The translations under genes were made by a program, and so were the position numbers. The notes beneath the pieces are model-generated. The model searched no databases, was not told where the DNA came from, and was given only the letters and a program-made list of their open reading frames with translations. This document shows, in pieces, positions 17,641 to 25,036 of a DNA stretch of 64,000 nt. This stretch comes from Streptomyces sp. WMMC500 (GTDB lineage: Bacteria; Actinomycetota; Actinomycetes; Streptomycetales; Streptomycetaceae): NCBI RefSeq assembly GCF_027497195.1, contig NZ_CP114905.1:744001-808000 (forward strand), given 5' to 3'. Position 1 is the first letter of the stretch. Every line of letters begins with the position of its first letter.

Positions 17641-17688
17641 GCAAGTCAACTTGCTTTAGAAGTCCGGCAGGACGTACCTTAAAGCAAG
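17641..17688. promoter_or_regulatory. Nested CTTGC inverted repeats upstream of the small ORF/TetR pair
   Basis: GCAAGTCAACTTGC (17641-17654) is a 6+2+6 inverted repeat. Its right arm overlaps a second pair, CTTGCTTTA (17650-17658) with TAAAGCAAG (17680-17688). The block lies between the M24 peptidase start and the small membrane ORF, 35 bp before the latter. It is a likely operator; the TetR protein encoded 186 bp downstream is the obvious candidate binder. Confidence 0.5.
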
Positions 17689-17722
17689 AAGCACTGCGTT
17701 AACTCGGCAGGAGGCACTACCG

Positions 17723-17854
17723 ATGGTTCTCACCCCGGACTTCTGGACGCTGTTCACCGTGTTCGCCGCAGGCGGCATGGGGCTCACCGCCGTGACCGCG
17801 GCGCTCGTCGCCGTCCTCGACCGCGCCCACGCCGAACGGCCGGCGCCCCACTGA
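17723..17854 (+). CDS. 43-residue single-span membrane protein
   Basis: A short reading frame with a good ribosome site (GGAGG about 8 nt before the ATG). The translation MVLTPDFWTLFTVFAAGGMG continues through a hydrophobic stretch of about 22 residues and ends in a short charged tail (DRAHAERPAPH). GC3 is as in neighbouring genes, and it lies 19 bp upstream of the TetR gene. No family is recognised; it may be a small membrane effector or a leader of the TetR transcript. Confidence 0.6.
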   Translation: MVLTPDFWTLFTVFAAGGMGLTAVTAALVAVLDRAHAERPAPH

Positions 17855-17873
17855 CCTGCGCTACGTTGGCGGG

Positions 17874-18464
17874 ATGCCGGAGAGCAGCCCCCAGCCAGCC
17901 ACCCGCAGAACGGGCGGCCGCAGCGCCCGCGTACGCGCCGCCGTGCTCCAGGCGACGGTGGACGTCGTCCTGGAGTGCGGCGCCGACGCGCTGTCGATCG
18001 CCGAGGTCGCCCAGCGCGCCGGCGTCCACGAGACGTCGATCTACCGCCGCTGGGGCACGAAGTCGGCCCTCGCCCTCGACGCGGTCCTCGACCGCACCCG
18101 CACCGACCTGCCCACCCCCGACACCGGCACCCTCCGCGGCGACCTCCTCGCCCTCCTCCACGGCACCGCCGCGTTCGTCCGCACCCCGCTGGGCGGGCTG
18201 CTGCTGCGGATGGCGGTGCAGGAGGACCTCGCGGAGTACGAGGCGGCCCGCGACCAGTTCTGGACCACCCGCTTCGCGGTCGGCGCGACCGTCCTGGACC
18301 GCGCCGAGTCCCGCGGCGAACTCCGCCCCGGCGTCGACCGCCGGCTGGCCTTCGAGGCCCTGATGGGCCCGCTGCACACCCGCCTGCTGCTGACCCGCGA
18401 ACCGCTGGACGACGCCTTCCTCCAGGGCACGGTGGACCTGCTGCTCGCGGGCATAGGCACCTGA
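17874..18464 (+). CDS. TetR-family transcriptional regulator
   Basis: 196 aa. The N-terminal helix-turn-helix is clear (LSIAEVAQRAGVHETSIYRRWGTKSALALDAV, residues about 43-74), followed by an all-helical ligand domain with TetR_C-like LLLRMAVQEDL and FEALMGPLHTRLLL. It probably represses its own transcript through the inverted repeats at 17641-17688. Ligand and targets are unknown. Confidence 0.9.
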   Translation: MPESSPQPATRRTGGRSARVRAAVLQATVDVVLECGADALSIAEVAQRAGVHETSIYRRWGTKSALALDAVLDRTRTDLPTPDTGTLRGDLLALLHGTAAFVRTPLGGLLLRMAVQEDLAEYEAARDQFWTTRFAVGATVLDRAESRGELRPGVDRRLAFEALMGPLHTRLLLTREPLDDAFLQGTVDLLLAGIGT

Positions 18465-18522
18465 CACCCGCCCTCCGGGAGAAGGCGACGGGCGTGCCAC
18501 GCACAGAGCCGCCCTACGCCCC

Positions 18523-19419
18523 TCACGTCCTGCCCGACTCCGTCCGGACCACCGCCACCGGGCAGTCCGCGTGGTGCAGCAGTGCCTGGCTCACCGAGCC
18601 CAGCAGCATCCCCGTGAAGCCCCCGCGCCCGCGTGCGCCCACGACCACCAGCGCCGCTTCCCGGCTCGCCTCGATCAGCGCCTCCCGGGGGCCGCCGCGC
18701 AGCACGCGGCGGTCGACGGGTACGTCCGGGTAGCGCTCCTGACGGCCCGCCAGCGCCTCCGCGAGCAGGCGCTCCTCGTTCGCGGCCAGGTCGCCCGCGC
18801 CGCTCGCGTACGGCGCGGCCGGGTCCTGCGGCGGCGGGGCCTCGGCCTTCCACGGCGACCAGGCGTGTACGGCGACGATGCCGGTGCCGCGCATCGCGGC
18901 CTGTGCGAAGGCGAACTCGATCGCCGCGTCGCCGGCCCGGGACCCGTCCACACCCGCCACCACCGGGCCCTCGCGCGGCGGGTCGCCCGCGCCGCGTACG
19001 ACGAGCACCGGGCAGTGGCCGTGCGCCGCCAGGTGCACCGCCGTCGAGCCCAGCAGCAGGCCGGCGAACGCGCCGAGCCCGCGGCTGCCGACGACCGCCA
19101 GGGCCGCGCCGCGCGACTCCTCGGTCAGCACCGGCAGCGTGTCGCCCGTGACGACGGCGCCCTCGGTCTCGACGTCGGGCTCGACCTCGCGCGCGTGCGC
19201 TACGGCCTCGGCGACGTACCGCTCCGCCTGGTTGCGCAGCCCGCCCTCGGGCGGGCCCATCGACGACGGCTCCAGCGGCACCCGCATCATCGGCCAGAAG
19301 AAGGCGTGCACGACGCGCAACCCGATGCCGCGCATCCGCGCCTCGCGCGCCGCCACGGCGACCGCTTCCAAACCGGCGGGCGCCCCGTCCACGCCCACCA
19401 GCACCGGTGCACTCACCAT
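18523..19419 (-). CDS. Tandem universal stress protein (two UspA domains)
   Basis: 298 aa; ATG after GGAGG. Two Usp domains (residues 1-145 and 155-295) each end with the ATP-binding pattern: GSRGLGAFAGLLLGST and GARGRGGFTGMLLGSVS. Two-domain Usp proteins are common in actinobacteria and are linked to dormancy, hypoxia or general stress. Nothing nearby specifies the signal. Confidence 0.9.
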   Translation of the reverse strand: MVSAPVLVGVDGAPAGLEAVAVAAREARMRGIGLRVVHAFFWPMMRVPLEPSSMGPPEGGLRNQAERYVAEAVAHAREVEPDVETEGAVVTGDTLPVLTEESRGAALAVVGSRGLGAFAGLLLGSTAVHLAAHGHCPVLVVRGAGDPPREGPVVAGVDGSRAGDAAIEFAFAQAAMRGTGIVAVHAWSPWKAEAPPPQDPAAPYASGAGDLAANEERLLAEALAGRQERYPDVPVDRRVLRGGPREALIEASREAALVVVGARGRGGFTGMLLGSVSQALLHHADCPVAVVRTESGRT

Positions 19420-19511
19420 CGGCCTCCGTCCGCGCGCGGCGCGGAGGCGCCGCTGGATCCACGTACCGTGTGCCCAGGCTTGCCGACCCCCGCGGCTCCC
19501 GCCAGCCGGCG

Positions 19512-19545
19512 GGCGGTGAGCGGTGAGCGGGTGAGCGGTGAGCGG
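19512..19545. repeat. Short GGTGAGC tandem array
   Basis: Four close copies of GGTGAGC/GGTGAGCG lie between the universal stress gene and the downstream end of the ABC operon. The 172-bp gap shows no other structure; the array is probably a neutral low-complexity tract. Confidence 0.6.
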
Positions 19546-19591
19546 CGTCCGCGGATGCCGTACGGGCGCCGCGCGGGCCCGCGCCCCCGCG

Positions 19592-20320
19592 TCAGTGTGC
19601 CGTGAGCGCCAGCGCCTCGTGCAGGTCCGCCGGGTCCTTGCGCACCGCCGCTCCGTCCAGCCGGGCCGTGACCCGCCCCGACGTCAGCACCGTCACCGTG
19701 TCGGCGCACTGCGCGGCCGACGCCGGGCTGGGCGAGACGAGCAGCACCGCGAGGCCCTCCCCCGCCAGCGTGCCGACCAGGTCAAGGATCTGACCGACGA
19801 GCACCGGCGCCAGGCCCTCCGTCGGCTCGTCCAGCAGCAGCACGCGCGGCGAGCCCAGCAGCGCCCGGGCCAGGGCGAGCATCTGCTGCTCGCCGCCGGA
19901 CAGGTCGGTGCCGCGGTGGGCGCTGCGCTCGCCGAGCCGGGGCAGCAGGTCGAGCACCCGCTCCGGCGTCCAGGGCCGGCCGACCGCGCCGTCGGGGGGC
20001 GGGCGGTGGGCGAGGCGGAGGTGTTCGGCGACGGTCAGCCGGGCGAAGACCCGGCGGCCCTGGGGTACGAGGCCGACGCCGGCGCGGGCGATGCGGTGCG
20101 CCGGGCGGCCGGTGACGTCGCGGCCAGCGATCGCGACGGTGCCCGTGGCCGGGCGCAGCAGGCCGGCCACGGTGTGCACGAGGGTGGTCTTGCCGGCGCC
20201 GTTGTGGCCGACGACGGCGTGCACGCTGCCCTCGGGGACGTCGAGGTCGAGGTCGTGGAGGACGGTGCCGCCGTGGTAGCCGGCGGACAGTCCGCAGATG
20301 CGGAGCATGGGGCGGGTCAC
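19592..20320 (-). CDS. Branched-chain amino acid-type ABC ATPase (LivF-like)
   Basis: 242 aa from a GTG overlapping the LivG-like stop as GTGA. Walker A GHNGAGKTT, signature LSGGEQQMLALARAL and Walker B VLLLDEPTEGLAP identify it; EPTEGLAP is diagnostic of LivF. It powers uptake with its LivG partner through the fused permease. Last gene of the operon that begins at 24477. Confidence 0.92.
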   Translation of the reverse strand: MTRPMLRICGLSAGYHGGTVLHDLDLDVPEGSVHAVVGHNGAGKTTLVHTVAGLLRPATGTVAIAGRDVTGRPAHRIARAGVGLVPQGRRVFARLTVAEHLRLAHRPPPDGAVGRPWTPERVLDLLPRLGERSAHRGTDLSGGEQQMLALARALLGSPRVLLLDEPTEGLAPVLVGQILDLVGTLAGEGLAVLLVSPSPASAAQCADTVTVLTSGRVTARLDGAAVRKDPADLHEALALTAH

Positions 20321-21165
20321 CTCTTCGCGCCGGTGTCGTGGGCGTCGGCGGCACCGGGCATGCCGCCGGCGGCCGGGGCGTCCGCCGTGGTGGCGGCGTC
20401 CAGATACGCGCTGCGCACCTCGGGCAGGTCGAAGACCTCCCGTACCGGCCCGGAGGCCAGCACCCGCCCGGTCACCAGCACCGTGACCGTACGGGCCAGC
20501 CGCGCGACCACCTCGGTGTTGTGCTCCACGAGCAGCACGGCGATGTCGTCGTCCAGCGCGCCGAGCACGTCGAGGAGCCGGACCACGTCCCGGTCGGTGA
20601 GCCCGGCGGCGGGCTCGTCGAGCAGCAGCAGGCGCGGCCGGGCCACGAGCGCGGCGGCGAGGTCGAGCAGCCGGCGCTGCCCGTGGGACAGCGAGCCGGC
20701 GGGCCGGTCCGCCACCCCGGCGAGGCCGACGTCCGCGAGCCGCTCCGCGGCGGCGTCGGCCAGCCGGCCCCGGCGCGCGGCCCGCCGCCAGGCGCCGCGG
20801 CGCTCGGGGTGGTGCCGCCAGGAGGCGAGCAGCACGTTGTCCAGGACGGTCAGGTCCGGGATGGCCGTGGGCTGCTGGAAGCTGCGGGCGACGCCGAGGC
20901 GGCTGCGCCGCGCGGGTGCGGTGCGGGTGACGTCCCGGCCCAGGAAGGTGAGGGAGCCCTGGTCGGGACGCTCAGTGCCGGCGATGAGGTTGAGCAGGGT
21001 GGTCTTGCCGGCGCCGTTCGGCCCGATGAGCGCGTGCCGGGCGCCGGCGGGCAGGTCGAGGGAGACCTCGTCGACCGCGGTGAGGCTGCCGAAGCGGCGG
21101 GTGAGGCCGGCGAGTTCGAGGGCCGGGGCGGATGCTGCGGCGGATACCGCGGCGGATGCGGTCAC
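20317..21165 (-). CDS. Branched-chain amino acid-type ABC ATPase (LivG-like)
   Basis: 282 aa from a GTG overlapping the permease stop as GTGA. Walker A is GPNGAGKTT. The signature reads LSHGQRRLLDLAAALVARP, the LivG form, followed by Walker B LLLLDEPAAGLTDRD. An Ala-rich start and a 40-residue C-terminal tail extend the core. It pairs with the LivF-like ATPase. Confidence 0.92.
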   Translation of the reverse strand: MTASAAVSAAASAPALELAGLTRRFGSLTAVDEVSLDLPAGARHALIGPNGAGKTTLLNLIAGTERPDQGSLTFLGRDVTRTAPARRSRLGVARSFQQPTAIPDLTVLDNVLLASWRHHPERRGAWRRAARRGRLADAAAERLADVGLAGVADRPAGSLSHGQRRLLDLAAALVARPRLLLLDEPAAGLTDRDVVRLLDVLGALDDDIAVLLVEHNTEVVARLARTVTVLVTGRVLASGPVREVFDLPEVRSAYLDAATTADAPAAGGMPGAADAHDTGAKR

Positions 21166-23264
21166 GTCGTCCCCTTCCGTAGCCGGGCCTGCGCGCCCGC
21201 CTGAGCCGGTTCCGGCGTTTCCGCGTCGCCCGGCCTGCGCGGCGCGGGCAACCGACCGGCCGCGCTGCCGCCACCACCGGTGCCGGCGTCCTCGCCGTCC
21301 GCGGCGGCCGTGCGGGGTGCCCCGGACACCAGCCCGGCGATCCCGCGCGGCAGCAGGTAGACCGCCGCGACGAACAGCACGCCGAGGAGCAGCGGCCCGT
21401 GGCCCGGCCACGAACTGGCCAGCCAGTCGCGGGTGTAGACGATGAGCCCCGCGCCCAGCAGAGCGCCGATCACCGAGGTGATGCCGCCGATGACGGCCGC
21501 GAGCAGCGCGAGCGCGGCGATCTCGAAGCCGACGTCGGCCGGCGAGACGTAGCTCTGCACGGCGATGAGCAGCGAGCCGCCCGCGCCCGCGAGGGCGCCC
21601 GCGCCGACGTACGCCACCAGCAGGTAGCGGGTCACGGGGTGGCCCGAGGCGCGCATCCGCTCCTCCGCCTCCCGCGAGCCGGTCAGCAGCTTGCCGGCCG
21701 GCGAGCGCAGCAGAACCAGTGCCACCGCGACGACGAAGACGACGACGACCGCCGCGTACTGGTAGATCGCCAGCTCCTCGAAGAGCGGTTCGCCGCCCCA
21801 GAACGCCTGCGTGGAGGGGAACCCGGCGAGGCCGTCGGTGCCGCCGGTCACGGACTTCCACTGGCCGATGGCGATGGCCGTCAGCTCGCCGACCGCGAGC
21901 GTGATCATGAGCACGGTGGTGCCGCGGGCGCGGATCACCGCCGGGCCCGTCACCACGCAGAACGCGGCGGCGACGGCGGCGGAGACCACCACCTGCACGG
22001 GCCCGACCGTCCAGTCGTTCTCGGCGAGTTTGGCGGTGGTGTACGCGCCGACGGCGAACGGCGCGGTCTGCCCCAGCGTGGGCAGCCCGGCGTACCCGGT
22101 GACCACGGTGACGCTGACCGCGAGCAGGCCGAGGGCCAGGGCGTAGCCGGCGAGCGAGAGGGCGTAGGCGTCGAGCGTCAGCGGCAGGAACGCCAGCACG
22201 GCGATCAGGACGGCCAGCGGGGCGGCGGCGCGCGCCGCCGCGGCGGCCCGCCCGGGGCCGGTCCCGGCGGCGGCCGCGGACGCGGCCTTCGCCCGGCGCG
22301 CCGTCAGCACCCCGCGCCACGGCCAGGGCACCCGCGCCAGCCTGCGGCGCAGCCGTTCCGCAGGATCGGGCGGCGGATCGGCGTCGTGCTCCGGGCCGTG
22401 CGGCTCGGCGAGCCCGCGCCCGGAGCGCAGGATCAGCACCGCGGCCATGGCGGCGAAGAGCAGGTACGGGGCCCAGTCCGGGGCGACCGAGACCCCGAGC
22501 GTCTGCACCTCGCCGACGCCGATGGCGGCCACCAGCGTCGCCCACAGGGATCGGAGCCCGCCGAGGACGACGACCACGAGGGAGAGCATCAGCACGGTGT
22601 CGCCGGTGCTCGGCCCGGGGCCGATGATCGGCGCGCCCAGCACGCCGGCGGCACCGGCCAGCGCTCCCGCCGCGGCGAGCACGCCGGTGTGCACGACCCG
22701 GGGGCTGAGCCCCGTGGTGGCCAGCATCTCGGGGTCGTCGGCCGCGGCCCGCACGGCGGCGCCCGCGCGGGTGCGGGTGAGCACCCAGGTGCCGGCCGCG
22801 GCGAGGACGAGGGCCATGACGATGAACCCGAGCCGGTAGGCGGGGTAGCGGTGGCCGAGGAGGTCGACGGAGGTGTCCAGCGCGTCCGGGATGCGTACCG
22901 GCATCTCGTCCGCGCCGAACCCCTCCACGAGCAGGTTGCCGCCGATCAGCGCGAGCCCGAACGTCAGCAGCGCCTGGTCCAGATGCCCGCGGCGGGCGAG
23001 CGGCGCCGTCGCCGCCGACAGCAGCGCGCCCGCCGCGCAGGCGGCCACGGTGCCGGCGACGAGGCCCAGGGCGAGGCCGCCCCAGGTGCCGTCGCTGAGC
23101 TCGGCGCCGGTGTAGGCGCCGACCGCGTACAGCGTGCCGTGCGCCAGGTTGAGCACGCCGGCGGTGCCGAACGCCAGGCTCAGGCCGGCGGCGACGACGA
23201 ACAGCAGCAGCCCGTAGGCGACGCCGTCGACCGCCGGCACGAGCTGGGCATCGAGGGCCCCCAT
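21162..23264 (-). CDS. Fused LivH-LivM permease of a branched-chain amino acid/urea-type transporter
   Basis: 700 aa. Residues 1-275 correspond to LivH (GTAGVLNLAHGTLYAVGAYTG) and residues about 345-650 to LivM (GYAGLPTLGQTAPFAVGAYTTAKLA, then QSYVSPADVGFEIAALALLAAVIGG). They are joined by a roughly 60-residue charged and Ala-rich linker. These are separate proteins in E. coli; single-chain fusions occur in some actinobacteria. The ATG lies 1 nt after the lipoprotein stop. A roughly 50-residue hydrophilic tail follows the last helix. Confidence 0.9.
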   Translation of the reverse strand: MGALDAQLVPAVDGVAYGLLLFVVAAGLSLAFGTAGVLNLAHGTLYAVGAYTGAELSDGTWGGLALGLVAGTVAACAAGALLSAATAPLARRGHLDQALLTFGLALIGGNLLVEGFGADEMPVRIPDALDTSVDLLGHRYPAYRLGFIVMALVLAAAGTWVLTRTRAGAAVRAAADDPEMLATTGLSPRVVHTGVLAAAGALAGAAGVLGAPIIGPGPSTGDTVLMLSLVVVVLGGLRSLWATLVAAIGVGEVQTLGVSVAPDWAPYLLFAAMAAVLILRSGRGLAEPHGPEHDADPPPDPAERLRRRLARVPWPWRGVLTARRAKAASAAAAGTGPGRAAAAARAAAPLAVLIAVLAFLPLTLDAYALSLAGYALALGLLAVSVTVVTGYAGLPTLGQTAPFAVGAYTTAKLAENDWTVGPVQVVVSAAVAAAFCVVTGPAVIRARGTTVLMITLAVGELTAIAIGQWKSVTGGTDGLAGFPSTQAFWGGEPLFEELAIYQYAAVVVVFVVAVALVLLRSPAGKLLTGSREAEERMRASGHPVTRYLLVAYVGAGALAGAGGSLLIAVQSYVSPADVGFEIAALALLAAVIGGITSVIGALLGAGLIVYTRDWLASSWPGHGPLLLGVLFVAAVYLLPRGIAGLVSGAPRTAAADGEDAGTGGGGSAAGRLPAPRRPGDAETPEPAQAGAQARLRKGTT

Positions 23265-23265
23265 G

Positions 23266-24477
23266 TCAGTCGCCGAGCGTGGCCAGGTCCTGGACCGTGA
23301 CGTTGGAGAGTTGCTCGCCGTCCTTGCGGACCTCGCGCAGATACCACTTCTGCACCGGCGCGTGCGACTTCTCGCCGAACTCCCAGGCGCCGCGCGGGCT
23401 GTCGATCTGGCCGAGGTTGGCGACGGCCTCGTTGATGGTCTCCGAGTTCACCTCGCCCTTGTCGGCCGCGTCGGCGATGGCCATGTCGAGCACGTGGGCG
23501 GCGTCGTACGAGGCCATGGCGTACTCGGTGGGCGGGGTGTCGTGCTTGGCCGTCCAGTCCGCGACGAACTTCCGGTTGGCGTCGTTGTCCAGGTCGGGCA
23601 CGTAGTTGAAGACGGACTGGATGCCCTCGGCCGCGTCACCCTGGGCCTGGAGGATGCTGCCCTCGGTGAGCGCCCCGGAGGCGTACAGCGGCAGGTCGGC
23701 GATGTCCGACTGGGCGTACTGCTTGACGAAGTCGATGGCGGCCTTGCCGGCGTAGAAGGTGTACACCGCCTTGGCGTCGGACTTGGCGATGTCCGCGAAG
23801 TAGGGGGTGAAGTTGGTGGTGTCGGGGAACGGGGTCCAGGTGGTCTCGCCGTCGGGGTTGGCGAGTTCGCCGTCGATCTCGCCGAAGGTCTCGGTGAAGC
23901 CGCCGACCTGGTCGTAACCGCCCTGGTAGTCGGGGCCGATGGCGTAGACCGGGCCGTCCACCTCGTCCTTCACGTACTGGGCGATGGCGGCGCCGAAGTC
24001 CTTGGACAGGAAGGACGTGTGCCACACGGAGGACACGTCCTTCAGCTCCGGCCGGCCGTTCGAGCTGATCAGCGGGATCTTGTTCTGCTCCAGCATGGGC
24101 AGCACCGCGTTGTACGAGCCGTTGGCGACGATGCCGGTCATCACGTCGATCCGGTCCTTCTTCACCAGCTTCGTGGCCGCCGGCACCGCGGTGGGCGGGC
24201 CGTCCCCCTCGTCGGCCACCGACAGCTCGACCTCGCGCCCGCCCAGCTTGCCGTCGTGGGTGTCCAGATAGAGCTGGAAACCGTTGCGCAGGTCGGTGCC
24301 CACCGGCTCGTACGTCCCCGAGAGGGACGCCAGCAGGCCGACCTTCACCGTATCGTCGCCGGAGCCGCTCTCGCCGCCGCTGCAGCCCGCGATGGCCAGC
24401 GAGACGGCGGCTGCTGCCGCGGCGGAGGCCCGGGTTCTGCTACGGCCCGGACGGCGTATGGATGCGTTGACGAACAC
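23266..24477 (-). CDS. Substrate-binding lipoprotein of the Liv/urea-type ABC transporter
   Basis: 403 aa from the GTG at 24477 (GGGAG upstream). A lipoprotein signal ends in LAIAGC. The mature part is a Peripla_BP_6-type receptor: VKVGLLASLSGTYEPVGTDLRNGFQLYLD opens the first lobe. Relatives bind branched-chain amino acids, urea or short amides; the ligand cannot be decided here. First gene of the transporter operon, downstream of the kinase-roadblock pair. Confidence 0.9.
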   Translation of the reverse strand: MFVNASIRRPGRSRTRASAAAAAAVSLAIAGCSGGESGSGDDTVKVGLLASLSGTYEPVGTDLRNGFQLYLDTHDGKLGGREVELSVADEGDGPPTAVPAATKLVKKDRIDVMTGIVANGSYNAVLPMLEQNKIPLISSNGRPELKDVSSVWHTSFLSKDFGAAIAQYVKDEVDGPVYAIGPDYQGGYDQVGGFTETFGEIDGELANPDGETTWTPFPDTTNFTPYFADIAKSDAKAVYTFYAGKAAIDFVKQYAQSDIADLPLYASGALTEGSILQAQGDAAEGIQSVFNYVPDLDNDANRKFVADWTAKHDTPPTEYAMASYDAAHVLDMAIADAADKGEVNSETINEAVANLGQIDSPRGAWEFGEKSHAPVQKWYLREVRKDGEQLSNVTVQDLATLGD

Positions 24478-24631
24478 GAAGGCTCCCGAGGGAAAAATGA
24501 GGGATGGGCTTGGGGGACGGTCCGGTGGTCGGGGGGTGAGAGGGCCTGGCACGACGACGGGCAGACGGACGACGGTGCGTCTGCCGGGCGCTCGGGCGGG
24601 GGTGAGGGGGGTCCCGCCCGTGCGGCGGCCG

Positions 24632-25036
24632 TCAGGAGGCGGGCTGGGAGTCGCGCAGTTGGGGGCTGAGCGTGTCGCCCACCTGGTTGATCAGCTCGGA
24701 CATCATGTAGCTGACCTCGCCGATGTCGGCGTCCCGGGTGGTGGTGACCAGGAGGGACGCCCCGCTGGAGACCGCCATGGAGAACATGTAGCCGCCCTCC
24801 ATGGCGGTCAGGCTGTGCTCGACCGGGTCGGCCTCGATCAACTGGGCGGCGCCGGAGAGCAGGTTGACGATGCCGGAGGCGATGGCGGCCAGCCGGTCCG
24901 CGTCGTCCTGGTCCACCCCGGTGAAGGCCAGGGCGAGGCCGTCCACGGAGACGGCGATGACCTGGGTGACCTCGGGGATGCGACGGGCGAAGTCACTCAG
25001 CAGCCAGCTCAGGTCGGCGGTGGATGGGGTCGTCAT
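24632..25036 (-). CDS. Roadblock/LC7-domain protein (conservon CvnB-like)
   Basis: 134 aa. Typical roadblock sequence: LSWLLSDFARRIPEVTQVIAVSVDGLALA, then ADRLAAIASGIVNLLSGAAQLIEADP. In streptomycete conservons, CvnB sits between a NIT-domain kinase and a DUF742 protein and works with a Ras-like GTPase. Here the start codon overlaps the kinase stop (TGATG), but no DUF742 or GTPase gene follows; the next gene is the transporter lipoprotein. Confidence 0.9.
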   Translation of the reverse strand: MTTPSTADLSWLLSDFARRIPEVTQVIAVSVDGLALAFTGVDQDDADRLAAIASGIVNLLSGAAQLIEADPVEHSLTAMEGGYMFSMAVSSGASLLVTTTRDADIGEVSYMMSELINQVGDTLSPQLRDSQPAS

